Part shown: positions 1 through 8,060 of the stretch, in pieces | How positions within the stretch are numbered: position 1 is the stretch's first letter | Layout: each line of letters begins with the position of its first letter | The notes under the pieces: model-generated | What the model was told of the DNA's origin: nothing | Seen by the model: the letters and a program-made list of their open reading frames with translations, nothing else | Databases searched by the model: none | Origin: Pseudideonella sakaiensis | GTDB lineage: Bacteria; Pseudomonadota; Gammaproteobacteria; Burkholderiales; Burkholderiaceae_C | Direction of reading: 5' to 3' | Length of the DNA: 64,000 bases | NCBI RefSeq assembly: GCF_001293525.1 | Contig: NZ_BBYR01000008.1 | Location: 1 to 64,000 of the forward strand | Made by a program: the position numbers and the translations under genes

Positions 1-38
1 TAGTCGACCACCCGCTTGACGGGTACCAGCACTTTCAT
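1..38 (-). CDS. etfB: Electron transfer flavoprotein beta subunit, 5' end only
   Basis: Only the first 12 complete codons plus two bases lie in the window. They read MKVLVPVKRVVD on the minus strand, which matches the very conserved start of EtfB. EtfB with EtfA forms the soluble FAD/AMP-binding carrier that takes electrons from acyl-CoA dehydrogenases to the quinone pool. A GAGGAG ribosome binding site lies about 9 bases upstream of the ATG, at roughly 48-53. The rest of the gene, and presumably etfA, lies to the left of the window. The call rests on a short but distinctive N-terminus. Confidence 0.8.
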   Translation of the reverse strand, partial: MKVLVPVKRVVD

Positions 39-410
39 CGGTGTCATCTCCTCGGGTCGTTGAACGATTCGGGCCAACCCACGATTCTACGGGGGGGCGT
101 CCCGCAGAACCGTCACGGGAGCGACGCTGCACCCGGGGCAGTCCTCAAAAAAGCACGATCGTTCTATTCTGCACCATTCCCCTGGCGGGACCGCGCAACG
201 ACCCTCGCGCACGCAGGGAAGCCGCCGGCAAGGCAGTGACGGATGGAGGCCAGGGGTGCGCCGGGCCGCTGCACCGACCGCCGATGCGGGGCATGCGGCA
301 TGCCCGCCGACCCGGCGGGGGCGCTGCGCGGGGGGCCGGGGCCGTGGCCGCCCGTCGTCTCGGACGGCGGGCCGTCGCCGCAGGAGGAGGGCCGGGCCGG
401 CCGGATCCCC
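39..410. other. Gene-free region between etfB and tRNA-Leu
   Basis: About 370 bases without a credible gene. Reading frames across it are arginine- and glycine-rich shadows. It should hold the etfB promoter: TAGAAT on the minus strand (84-89) is a plausible -10 without a good -35. It also holds the palindrome at 152-165 listed separately. No clear intrinsic terminator for the tRNA was found. Confidence 0.5.
152..165. promoter_or_regulatory. Candidate operator palindrome upstream of etfB
   Basis: The bases AGCACGATCGTTCT contain a perfect 8-bp palindrome, ACGATCGT, with two of the three flanking pairs also symmetric. It sits in an unusually A/T-rich patch about 115 bp upstream of the etfB start. 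TetR-type regulators of acyl-CoA metabolism often bind palindromes of this general form. The regulator is not in the window, so the role is inference. Confidence 0.3.
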
Positions 411-495
411 TGGTGCTCACGACCGGACTCGAACCGGTATGGCCGAAGCCGAGGCATTTTAAGTGCCTTGTGTCTACCCGTTTCACCACGTGAGC
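411..495 (-). tRNA. tRNA-Leu (anticodon UAA)
   Basis: On the minus strand this folds as a class II tRNA. The 7-bp acceptor stem is GCTCACG/CGTGAGC and is followed by A and an encoded CCA. The anticodon stem AGGCA/TGCCT closes the loop CTTAAAA, giving anticodon TAA. A long variable arm (CGGCTTCGGCC region) and the T-arm ACCGG-TTCGAGT-CCGGT follow. The long variable arm and anticodon identify leucine. It is transcribed towards etfB. A GAGAAT element on the minus strand at 524-529 could be its -10. Confidence 0.95.
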
Positions 496-649
496 AGGCC
501 CGGCCGGGCCGCCGGACGCGCCGATTCTCGCGCAGCCGGGGCCGCACCCGGACACCGCCACCCGCGGCCCGACGCCTGACGCCTGCGCGACAGGCCGGCG
601 CCCGCCGCCCCGTACAGTCGCCGGCGACCGGCCCCTGGAAGGAGACGCC

Positions 650-2968
650 ATGGCCCCCCGCACCCCGCCCCCCGCCGGGCCCGACCGCTCCCACCCGGCC
701 GAAGCGGCCGCGCTGCGCACGGCTCACCGCATCTGCCCGCTGTGCGAGGCCTGCTGCGGCCTGTCGCTGACGCTGGAGGGCGAGCGGGTGGTCGCCGTGC
801 GCGGCCAGTCCGACGACGTCTTCAGCGCCGGCTACCTGTGCCCGAAGGGCGTGGCGCTGAAGGACCTGCACGAGGACCCGGACCGCCTGCGCACCCCGCT
901 CGTGCGCCGCGACGGCGTGCTCGCGCCCGCCACCTGGGACGAGGCCTGGGCCGAGATCGCGCGCCGGCTGCCGCCGCTGCAGGCCGCCCATGGCCGCGAC
1001 GCCGTCGCGGTGGTGGCCGGCAACCCGGTGTCCCACAAGATGGGGCTGCTGCTGGTCCTGCCGGCGCTGCTGAAGGCGCTGGGCACGCGCAACTTCTTCT
1101 CGGCCTCCACGCTCGACCAGATGCCGCGCCAGCTGGTCAACGGCTGGATGTACGGCCACTGGCTCAGCAACGCGGTGCCCGACATCGACCGCTGCGACTG
1201 GCTGCTGGTGATCGGCGCCAACCCGGTGGCCAGCAACGGCAGCCTCTGGACCGTGCCGGGCGTGCGCGATCGGCTGCGCGCGCTGCGCCGGCGCGGCGGG
1301 CAGCTGCTGGTGGTGGATCCGCGCCGCACCGAGACCGCGGCGCTGGCCGACGAGCACCTGGCGGTGCGCCCGGGCACCGACGTGTTCCTGCTGCTGGGCC
1401 TGCTGCACACGCTGTTCGACGAGGACCTCGTCCGCCCCGGCCGGCTGGCCGACCTGATGCAGGGCCTGGAGGCGGTGCGCGCCGCGGTGGCGCCCTTCCC
1501 CGCCGAGCGCATGGCACCGCGCTGCGGCGTGCCCGCCGATACGCTGCGGCGCCTGGCGCGCAGCCTGGCCGCCACGCCCCGGGCGGCCGTGTACGGCCGC
1601 ATGGGCACCTCGGTGCAGGCCTACGGCAGCCTGTGCGCCTGGCTGATCGAGCTGCTGAACCTGCTGACCGGGCACGTCGACGCGCCCGGCGGCCTGATGT
1701 TCCCGCAGGCAGCCGCCTTCGCGGCCAACACAACCGGCGCGCCGGGCCGCGGCCGCGGCATCGTGACCGGCCGCCACCGCAGCCGCGTCGCAGGCGCCCC
1801 GGAGGTCTTCGGCGAGCTGCCGCTGGGCTGCCTGGCGGAGGAAATCGAGACACCCGGCACGGGCCAGGTGCGCGCGCTGGTGACCATCGCGGCCAACCCG
1901 GTGCTGTCGGCGCCCGAAGGCGAGCGGCTGGCGCGCGCCTTCGACGGGCTGGACTTCATGCTGAGCCTGGACCTCTACCTCAACGAGACCAGCCGGCATG
2001 CCGACGTGGTGCTGCCGGCACGCTCGCCGCTGGAGGACGGCCACTGGGACGTGGCCTTCACGCAGTTCTCGGTGCGCAACCACGCACGCTACAGCCCCCC
2101 GGTGCTGGCGGCGGACCCGGCACACCCGCCGGAATGGCAGCAGCTGCTGCGGCTCGCGGCAATCGCCCAGGGCCAGGGCGCGGCAGCCGACATCGACGCG
2201 CTGGACGACGCGCTCGCCGAGCACGCGCTGCGGCAGGCACAGGCGGCCGCCGAAGCCGCCGGCACCCCGGGCATCGACGCCGCGGCGCTGCGCGCGGCGA
2301 TCGGCCGCTGGCGCGGCCCGGAGCGCCTGCTGGACCTCGCGCTGCGCTGCGGCCCCTGGGGCGCCGCGGCCCGCGGCGAGGCGGACGGCCTGACACTCGA
2401 GCGCGTCGCCGCCCGTCCCGCCGGCATCGACCTGGGCCCGCTCGCGCCCCGCCTGCCCGAGCTGCTGCGCACGCCCGACGGGCGCATCGCGCTGGCGCCG
2501 CCCGCGCTGGTCGCGGACCTGGCCCGGGTGGCGCAGGCCTGTGCGACGGAGCCGACGGACACGGCGGACGCCACCCACCCGCTGCGCCTGATCGGCCGGC
2601 GCGACCTGCGCTCGAACAACAGCTGGATGCACAACCTGCCGACGCTGGCCAAGGGGCCGGACCGCTGCACGCTGCAGGTCCACCCCGACGACGCCCGCCG
2701 CGCCGGCCTGGCCGACGGCGCGCGCGCCCGCCTCGTGCGCGGCGACCAGGTTCTCGAGGTGCCGATCGAGTGGAGCGACGCGGTGTCGCCCGGCGTGGTC
2801 TGCCTGCCGCACGGCTGGGGCCATGACCTGCCGGGCAGCCGGCTCGCGATCGCCGCGCAGCGGCCCGGCGTCAACCTCAACCGCCTGGCCGACGGCCGCG
2901 AGCGCGACCCCTTGTCCGGCAACGCGGTGCTGACCGGCCTGCCGGTGCGTCTGGAGCGGGTGGTCTGA
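650..2968 (+). CDS. Molybdopterin-dependent oxidoreductase, DMSO reductase superfamily
   Basis: A 772-residue protein of the molybdenum bis-guanine-dinucleotide superfamily (formate dehydrogenase/nitrate reductase alpha type). The N-terminus has the [4Fe-4S] motif CPLCEACC with the later Cys in LCPKG, so an electron-transfer cluster is expected. The central part carries FFSASTLDQMPRQ where formate dehydrogenases have a Cys or Sec molybdenum ligand, so the ligand here is not Cys. The C-terminus is the cofactor-binding domain (HPDDARRAGLADGARARL and LPHGWGHD). No Tat signal is evident, which suggests a cytoplasmic enzyme. The start is supported by AAGGAG 6 bases upstream. No partner subunit lies beside it. 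The substrate cannot be told from sequence. Confidence 0.85.
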   Translation: MAPRTPPPAGPDRSHPAEAAALRTAHRICPLCEACCGLSLTLEGERVVAVRGQSDDVFSAGYLCPKGVALKDLHEDPDRLRTPLVRRDGVLAPATWDEAWAEIARRLPPLQAAHGRDAVAVVAGNPVSHKMGLLLVLPALLKALGTRNFFSASTLDQMPRQLVNGWMYGHWLSNAVPDIDRCDWLLVIGANPVASNGSLWTVPGVRDRLRALRRRGGQLLVVDPRRTETAALADEHLAVRPGTDVFLLLGLLHTLFDEDLVRPGRLADLMQGLEAVRAAVAPFPAERMAPRCGVPADTLRRLARSLAATPRAAVYGRMGTSVQAYGSLCAWLIELLNLLTGHVDAPGGLMFPQAAAFAANTTGAPGRGRGIVTGRHRSRVAGAPEVFGELPLGCLAEEIETPGTGQVRALVTIAANPVLSAPEGERLARAFDGLDFMLSLDLYLNETSRHADVVLPARSPLEDGHWDVAFTQFSVRNHARYSPPVLAADPAHPPEWQQLLRLAAIAQGQGAAADIDALDDALAEHALRQAQAAAEAAGTPGIDAAALRAAIGRWRGPERLLDLALRCGPWGAAARGEADGLTLERVAARPAGIDLGPLAPRLPELLRTPDGRIALAPPALVADLARVAQACATEPTDTADATHPLRLIGRRDLRSNNSWMHNLPTLAKGPDRCTLQVHPDDARRAGLADGARARLVRGDQVLEVPIEWSDAVSPGVVCLPHGWGHDLPGSRLAIAAQRPGVNLNRLADGRERDPLSGNAVLTGLPVRLERVV

Positions 2969-3026
2969 ACCCATGCTGCCGGCGATCGCCGGCCGGGCCG
3001 GGCTCCGGCCGCTGCCGCGACCGCGC

Positions 3027-6000
3027 TCAGCCGGCCTTCCAGACCAGCAGCAGGTCCTTCGCCTGCACCCGGTCGCCGGGCTGCACGAGCACGCGCTCGA
3101 CCTCGCCGGCCCGGTCGGCGGTGATGTGCGTCTCCATCTTCATCGCCTCCAGCGAGACCAGGGTCGCGCCGGCCTCCAGCCGCTGCCCGGCCCGCACCGG
3201 CACCGTGACGATCGCGCCGGGCATCGGTGCGCCGACGTGGCAGGGGTTGCCGGGCTCGGCGGTCTCGCGCGCCGCCTGCGCGCGCGCCGCGCCGGCGCGG
3301 GCCACCCGCACGGTGCGCGACTGGCCGTTCAGCTCGAACTGCAGCTTGGCCGCCCCGTCGGCTTCGTCGTCCTGGATGCCCTGCAGGCTGACCAGCAGGG
3401 TCTTGCCCGGGTCGATCTCGATCGCCACCTCGTCCTGCAGCCGCAGGCCGTAGAAGAAGGTCGGGGTCGGCAGCACCGAGGTGTCGCCGTGCGTGGCCTG
3501 GTGGGCGTGGAAGTCGCGGGCCACCTTCGGGTACATCAGCAGGCTGGCGAGTTGGCGGTCGTCGATCGGCTGGCCGATCTCCGCGGCCGCCTGCGCACGC
3601 ACCGCCTCCAGGTCGACCGGCGCCAGCCCGTCACCCGGCCGGTAGGGCGCGGGCGGCGTGCCGTCCGGCCCGAGCTTCAGGACCTTGCGCGACAGCGCGG
3701 CCGGGAAGCCGTCGGGCGGGAAGCCGAGTTCGCCGCGGAACAGCGCGACCACCGACTCCGGAAAGGCCAGCTCGCGGGCCGGGTCGGCCACGTCCCCGGG
3801 CGCCAGGTCGTTGGCGACCATCATCAGCGCCATGTCGCCGACCACCTTCGACGTGGGCGTCACCTTGACGATGTCGCCGAACAGCCGGTTCACCTCGGCA
3901 TAGGCCTTCGAGACCTCGGTCCAGCGGTGCTCCAGGCCGAGCGAGCGCGCCTGCTCGCGGAGGTTGGTGTACTGGCCGCCGGGCATCTCGTGGCGGTAGA
4001 CGTCGGCGGTGCCGGCGCGGATGTCGCTCTCGAAGGGCGCATAGAAGCGCCGCACGCCCTCGAAGTACATCGACGCCGCGTGCAGCGCGTCCTGCGGCAG
4101 GCCGGGGTCGCGCTCGGTGCCGGCAAGCGCCGCGGCGATGCTCGAGAGGTTGGGCTGCGAGGTCAGGCCGCTCATCGCGTCGAGCGCCCCGTCGACCGCG
4201 TCGCAGCCGGCCTCCACCGCCGCCAGCACCGAGGCCGCCGAGATGCCGCTGGTGTCGTGCGTGTGGAAGTGCACCGGCAGGCCGGTCTCCTCCTTCAGCG
4301 CGCGCACCAGCGCGGCGGCGGCGCGCGGCCGGCAGATGCCGGCCATGTCCTTGATCGCGAGCACGTGCACGCCGGCCTGCTGCAGCTGGCGCGCGATGCG
4401 CAGGTAGTAGCCGAGGTCGTACTTGGGCCGGGCAGGGTCGAACAGGTCGCCGCTGTAGCAGAGCGTGCCCTCGCAGAGCGCGCCGGCCTCCAGCACGGCG
4501 TCGATCGACACGCGCATGTTGTCGACCCAGTTCAGCGCATCGAAAACGCGGAACACGTCGACGCCGGCGGCCGCCGCCTGGCGCACGAAGAAGCGCACCA
4601 CGTTGTCCGCATAGCTGGTGTAGCCCACGCCGTTGGCGCCGCGCAGAAGCATCTGGAACAGCACGTTGGGCACCGCCTCGCGCAGCTGCGCCAGGCGCTG
4701 CCACGGGTCCTCCTTCAGGAAGCGCAGCGCCACGTCGAAGGTGGCGCCGCCCCAGCATTCGAGCGAGAACAGGCCCGCGAGCCGGCGCGAGTAGAAGGGC
4801 GCGATCGGCAGCATGTCCGCCGTGCGAAGCCGGGTCGCGAACAGCGACTGGTGCGCATCGCGCAGCGTCGTGTCCGTCATCAGCACCGGGCGGCTGTCGC
4901 GCATCCACTGGACGAAGCCGGCCGGGCCCAGCGCCTTCAGCCGGTCGCGGCTGCCGAAGGGCAGCGGCTCGGCCGGATCGACCTTCGGCAGCACCGGCTT
5001 CGGGAACGGCAGCTCGGGTGCGCGGCGCCCGGCCATCTCCGGGTGCCCGTTCAGCGTGACGTCGCCGATGAAGCCGAGCAGCTTGGTCGCCCGGTCGCGC
5101 CGCCGCGTGAACGCGAGCAGTTCCGGCGTCTCGTCGATGAAGCGGGTGGTGACCGTGCCGGCCGCGAAGGCCGGGTGGTTGATGACGTTCTCGAGGAACT
5201 GCAGGTTGGAGGCCACGCCGCGGATGCGGAACTCGCGCAGCGCCCGGTCCATGCGCTGGATGGTCTCGCGCGGTGTCGAGGCCCAGGTGGTCACCTTGAC
5301 GAGCAGCGAGTCGTAGTAGGGCGTGATCACCGCGCCGCCATAGGCGGTGCCGGCGTCCAGCCGCACGCCGAAGCCGGCGGCGCTGCGGTAGGCGGTGAGC
5401 CGGCCGTAGTCGGGCAGGAAGCCGTTCTCCGGGTCCTCGGTGGTGATGCGGCACTGCAGCGCGCAGCCGTTCAGCGCCAGCGCCTCCTGCGCCGGCACGC
5501 CGGTGCCGCGCTCCAGCACGGCGCCGGCCTCGTCCAGCACGTCCTCGCGCAGGCCGATGCGCCCGCCGGCGCTGATGCGGATCTGCGCCTTGACGATGTC
5601 GATGCCGGTGATCAGCTCCGTCACCGTGTGCTCGACCTGGATCCGCGGGTTGACCTCGATGAAGTAGAACGCGCCGCTGTCGGCGTCCATCAGGAACTCG
5701 ACGGTGCCCGCGTGGGTGTAGCCGACCGACTGCATCAGCCGCAGCGCGCTGGCGCACAGCGCCTCGCGGGTCGCCGCGTCGAGGTAGGGGGCCGGCGCGC
5801 GCTCGACCACCTTCTGGTTGCGCCGCTGCACGGTGCAGTCCCGCTCGAACAGGTGCACGACCCGGCCGTGCAGGTCGCCGAGGATCTGCACCTCGACGTG
5901 GCGGGCCCGCTGCACCAGCTTCTCGAAATAGACCTCGTCGTTGCCGAAGGCCGCCAGCGCCTCGCGCCGCGCAGCCGCCAGCGCGCCCTCGAGCTCCCCG

Positions 6001-6545
6001 TCCTCCCGGATCACCCGCATGCCGCGGCCGCCGCCGCCCCAGCTGGCCTTCAGCATCACCGGGTAGCCGACCTCGGCGGCCAGGCGCCGGCACGCGTCGA
6101 GGTCGGGCGGCAGCGGCGGCGTCGCCGGCATCACCGGCACGCCGGCCGCGACCGCCGCATTGCGCGCCGCCACCTTGTTGCCCAGCGTGCGCATCACCTC
6201 CGGCGACGGGCCGATCCAGTGGATGCCGGCGGCGATCACCGCCTCGGCAAAGGCCGGGTTCTCCGACAGGAAGCCGTAGCCGGGATGGATCGCGTCGACG
6301 CCCGCGGCGCGGGCGATGCGCAGGATGTCGTCGATGTCGAGGTAGGCGGCCAGCGGCTTGCGGCCCTCGCCCACCAGGTAGCTCTCGTCGGCCTTGAAGC
6401 GGTGCAGCGCGAGCCGGTCCTCGCGCGAGTAGATCGCCACCGTGCGCAGGTTCATCTCGGCCGCGGCCCGCATCACGCGGATCGCGATCTCCGAGCGGTT
6501 GGCGATCAGGATCGAGCGGATCGGACGGTTCGGCGTCGGGCCCAT
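3027..6545 (-). CDS. pyc: Pyruvate carboxylase
   Basis: A single-chain pyruvate carboxylase of 1172 residues, the usual length. It makes oxaloacetate from pyruvate, bicarbonate and ATP to refill the TCA cycle. Domain order is: biotin carboxylase at the N-terminus (SILIANRSEIAIRV start, the ATP-grasp glycine-rich segment KASWGGGGRGM, and FIEVNPRIQVEHTVTE); the carboxyltransferase domain (DTTLRDAHQSLFATR, ECWGGATFDVALRF); and a C-terminal biotin carrier domain with the biotinylated lysine in EAMKMET. The frame opens with a TTG at 6560, but the ATG at 6545 has GGAG at proper spacing and is preferred. It is convergent with the molybdoenzyme gene, with a 58-base gap. Confidence 0.95.
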   Translation of the reverse strand: MGPTPNRPIRSILIANRSEIAIRVMRAAAEMNLRTVAIYSREDRLALHRFKADESYLVGEGRKPLAAYLDIDDILRIARAAGVDAIHPGYGFLSENPAFAEAVIAAGIHWIGPSPEVMRTLGNKVAARNAAVAAGVPVMPATPPLPPDLDACRRLAAEVGYPVMLKASWGGGGRGMRVIREDGELEGALAAARREALAAFGNDEVYFEKLVQRARHVEVQILGDLHGRVVHLFERDCTVQRRNQKVVERAPAPYLDAATREALCASALRLMQSVGYTHAGTVEFLMDADSGAFYFIEVNPRIQVEHTVTELITGIDIVKAQIRISAGGRIGLREDVLDEAGAVLERGTGVPAQEALALNGCALQCRITTEDPENGFLPDYGRLTAYRSAAGFGVRLDAGTAYGGAVITPYYDSLLVKVTTWASTPRETIQRMDRALREFRIRGVASNLQFLENVINHPAFAAGTVTTRFIDETPELLAFTRRRDRATKLLGFIGDVTLNGHPEMAGRRAPELPFPKPVLPKVDPAEPLPFGSRDRLKALGPAGFVQWMRDSRPVLMTDTTLRDAHQSLFATRLRTADMLPIAPFYSRRLAGLFSLECWGGATFDVALRFLKEDPWQRLAQLREAVPNVLFQMLLRGANGVGYTSYADNVVRFFVRQAAAAGVDVFRVFDALNWVDNMRVSIDAVLEAGALCEGTLCYSGDLFDPARPKYDLGYYLRIARQLQQAGVHVLAIKDMAGICRPRAAAALVRALKEETGLPVHFHTHDTSGISAASVLAAVEAGCDAVDGALDAMSGLTSQPNLSSIAAALAGTERDPGLPQDALHAASMYFEGVRRFYAPFESDIRAGTADVYRHEMPGGQYTNLREQARSLGLEHRWTEVSKAYAEVNRLFGDIVKVTPTSKVVGDMALMMVANDLAPGDVADPARELAFPESVVALFRGELGFPPDGFPAALSRKVLKLGPDGTPPAPYRPGDGLAPVDLEAVRAQAAAEIGQPIDDRQLASLLMYPKVARDFHAHQATHGDTSVLPTPTFFYGLRLQDEVAIEIDPGKTLLVSLQGIQDDEADGAAKLQFELNGQSRTVRVARAGAARAQAARETAEPGNPCHVGAPMPGAIVTVPVRAGQRLEAGATLVSLEAMKMETHITADRAGEVERVLVQPGDRVQAKDLLLVWKAG

Positions 6546-6668
6546 GGGTCGCTCCGGCAAGAGGCGGTGCAGGGCCTCAAGCAGGATTGACGCCAGGCGC
6601 GGGACGGGCGTCGGCGGGCGCCAGGGGCCGGCGGCGGCCTCGGCGCCGCCCGGCCCTGGGAGGGCCCC

Positions 6669-7373
6669 TCAGGTGCCGAGCGACCCAACGTACCAGGCCA
6701 GCCCGCCGGCGAGCAGCGCGAGCAGCAGCGCCTTCAGGCGCGCCCCGCCATGGTCCGCCGACGCGGGCGTCGCCGCGGGCAGCGGCTTGTCGCCGTGCCA
6801 CATCGGGCGCACCAGGTTCACGCGCTTCTTCACCAGGTAGTAGACGATCGCGGCCACGTGCAGCAGCACCAGCACGATGATCAGCAGCTTGCCCGGCCCC
6901 TTGTGCCAGCTGGTGGCGGCCAGGCCGGTGGCGGTCTCGACGAAGCGGTTCAGCGGCCCGAGGTTGGCGATCTCGTCGTCGGCGACGAGGCCGGTGCCCA
7001 CCTGCACCGCGAGCAGGCCGAGCATGGCCCAGACCGAGAAGGCGCCGAGCGGGTTGTGGCCGACCTCGTGGTGCTCGTCCGGCCGGCTGCCGCCGCGCAG
7101 GTAGCGCCAGACGGTCGCCGGCGCATACAGGAAGCTGGCGAAGCGCGACCAGCGCCCGCCGAGGAAGCCCCAGAGCAGCCGGAAGACCAGCAGCGCCAGC
7201 ACCGTCTCGCCGAGCCGGAAGTGCCAGACCATCGCGCCGCCGCCGACCTGCCCGGTGATGACGCAGCCGACGATCGCGGCGGCGAGCAGCCAGTGGAAGA
7301 CGCGGGTCGGCAGGTCCCAGACCCGCACCGGGCGGGTGGCATCGTCGGGCGTCGTCGTCGCGGGCGTCGTCAT
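6669..7373 (-). CDS. Cytochrome b561-type di-haem membrane protein
   Basis: 234 residues with about four hydrophobic helices (VFHWLLAAAIVGCVITG, TVLALLVFRLLWGFLGG, GAFSVWAMLGLLAVQVGTG, LLIIVLVLLHVAAIVYYLV). Histidines suited to haem b ligation include FHWLL, KGPGK-associated SWHKG and VLLHVAA. This matches the bacterial cytochrome b561 family, inner-membrane proteins that pass electrons between quinones and periplasmic c-type cytochromes. It is divergent from a cytochrome c' gene, a common pairing, so the two are likely redox partners. The start at 7373 (MTTPATTTPDD) has GAGAAG upstream. Longer frames reading through the cytochrome c' gene on the opposite strand are not real. The C-terminus ends in another hydrophobic segment. 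Confidence 0.88.
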   Translation of the reverse strand: MTTPATTTPDDATRPVRVWDLPTRVFHWLLAAAIVGCVITGQVGGGAMVWHFRLGETVLALLVFRLLWGFLGGRWSRFASFLYAPATVWRYLRGGSRPDEHHEVGHNPLGAFSVWAMLGLLAVQVGTGLVADDEIANLGPLNRFVETATGLAATSWHKGPGKLLIIVLVLLHVAAIVYYLVKKRVNLVRPMWHGDKPLPAATPASADHGGARLKALLLALLAGGLAWYVGSLGT

Positions 7374-7474
7374 CGGCTTCTCGCGGGGTGGCTGTGGCAG
7401 GCGTGACGATAACGCACCCGCCGGCCGCGGCGACCTGCGGCGGCTGCGCGTTCGCACGCGCGCGCGCGGCAGCC

Positions 7475-7480
7475 CGTACA
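7475..7480 (+). promoter_or_regulatory. Candidate -10 element for cytochrome c' gene
   Basis: TACACT lies 73 bases upstream of the cytochrome c' start, with TTCGCA 18 bases further upstream as a weak -35. It is typical of degenerate sigma-70 promoters in GC-rich betaproteobacteria. Confidence 0.35.
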
Positions 7481-7553
7481 CTGCTCGCGGCCCCGGTTCC
7501 GCGGGGCCGCCCCGCACGAACCCTGAAGCCCTTTCCTGCCACAGGAGCCCCGA

Positions 7554-8009
7554 ATGAAGTACACCTTGCTCGCCGCGTCGGCCGTCCTCGGTCTCGCCAC
7601 GGCGCTGCCCGCGGCCGCCCAGTTCGCCAAGCCCGAAGACGCGGTCAAGTACCGCAAGGGCGCGTTCCAGGTCATGGGGTCCCACTTCGGCCGCCTCGGC
7701 GCGGTGGCCAACGGCCGGGCGCCCTACGACGCAGCCGCGGTGGCCTCGAACGCCGAGATCGTGGCCTTCATGTCCAAGCTGCCCTTCGCCGGCTTCGTCG
7801 AGGGCACCTCCGGCACCGAGAAGGGCGCGCCCAAGCCGAACGTCTGGACCGACAAGGCCAAGTTCGATGCCGCCGCGAAGAAGATGCAGGACGAGGTCGC
7901 CAAGCTGCTGGTGGTGGCGAAGTCCGGCAAGGAAGCCGACCTGAAGGCCGCCTTCGGCAGCGCCGCCGGCACCTGCAAGGCCTGCCACGACGACTTCCGC
8001 GTGCAGTGA
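7554..8009 (+). CDS. Class II cytochrome c (cytochrome c' type), periplasmic
   Basis: 151 residues with a clear Sec signal peptide (MKYTLLAASAVLGLATALPAAAQF, cleavage after AAA or AAQ). The mature part is an alpha-helical bundle with the haem motif CKACH very near the C-terminus, the hallmark of class II cytochromes c. The N-terminal KYRKGAFQVM segment resembles the helix that carries the sixth-position region in cytochromes c'. Members bind NO or act as periplasmic electron carriers. It is divergent from the cytochrome b561 gene, which probably reduces or is reduced by it. A CAGGAG ribosome binding site precedes the ATG. Confidence 0.9.
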   Translation: MKYTLLAASAVLGLATALPAAAQFAKPEDAVKYRKGAFQVMGSHFGRLGAVANGRAPYDAAAVASNAEIVAFMSKLPFAGFVEGTSGTEKGAPKPNVWTDKAKFDAAAKKMQDEVAKLLVVAKSGKEADLKAAFGSAAGTCKACHDDFRVQ

Positions 8010-8016
8010 GCCGTCG

Positions 8017-8040
8017 CCACGGCGCCTGCGGGCGCCGTGG
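8017..8040. terminator. Hairpin between convergent cytochrome c' and purL
   Basis: A perfect 10-bp stem, CCACGGCGCC / GGCGCCGTGG, with a TGCG loop, directly after the cytochrome c' stop and just beyond the purL stop on the other strand. There is no T-run, so it may act as a GC-rich bidirectional terminator or an RNA-stabilising stem. Confidence 0.6.
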
Positions 8041-8060
8041 CCGTGGCCGGCCCGTCCGGC

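Noticed and set aside
164-2974. A 936-residue open frame opposite the molybdoenzyme gene
   Set aside because: Shadow frame; it also runs through the tRNA-Leu gene.
6546-6560. TTG start for pyruvate carboxylase
   Set aside because: The ATG at 6545 is preceded by GGAG at normal spacing, and the extra five residues include that ribosome binding site.
2973-6590. A 1205-residue open frame opposite pyc
   Set aside because: Exact mirror of the pyruvate carboxylase gene, with composition typical of an antisense shadow and no domain.
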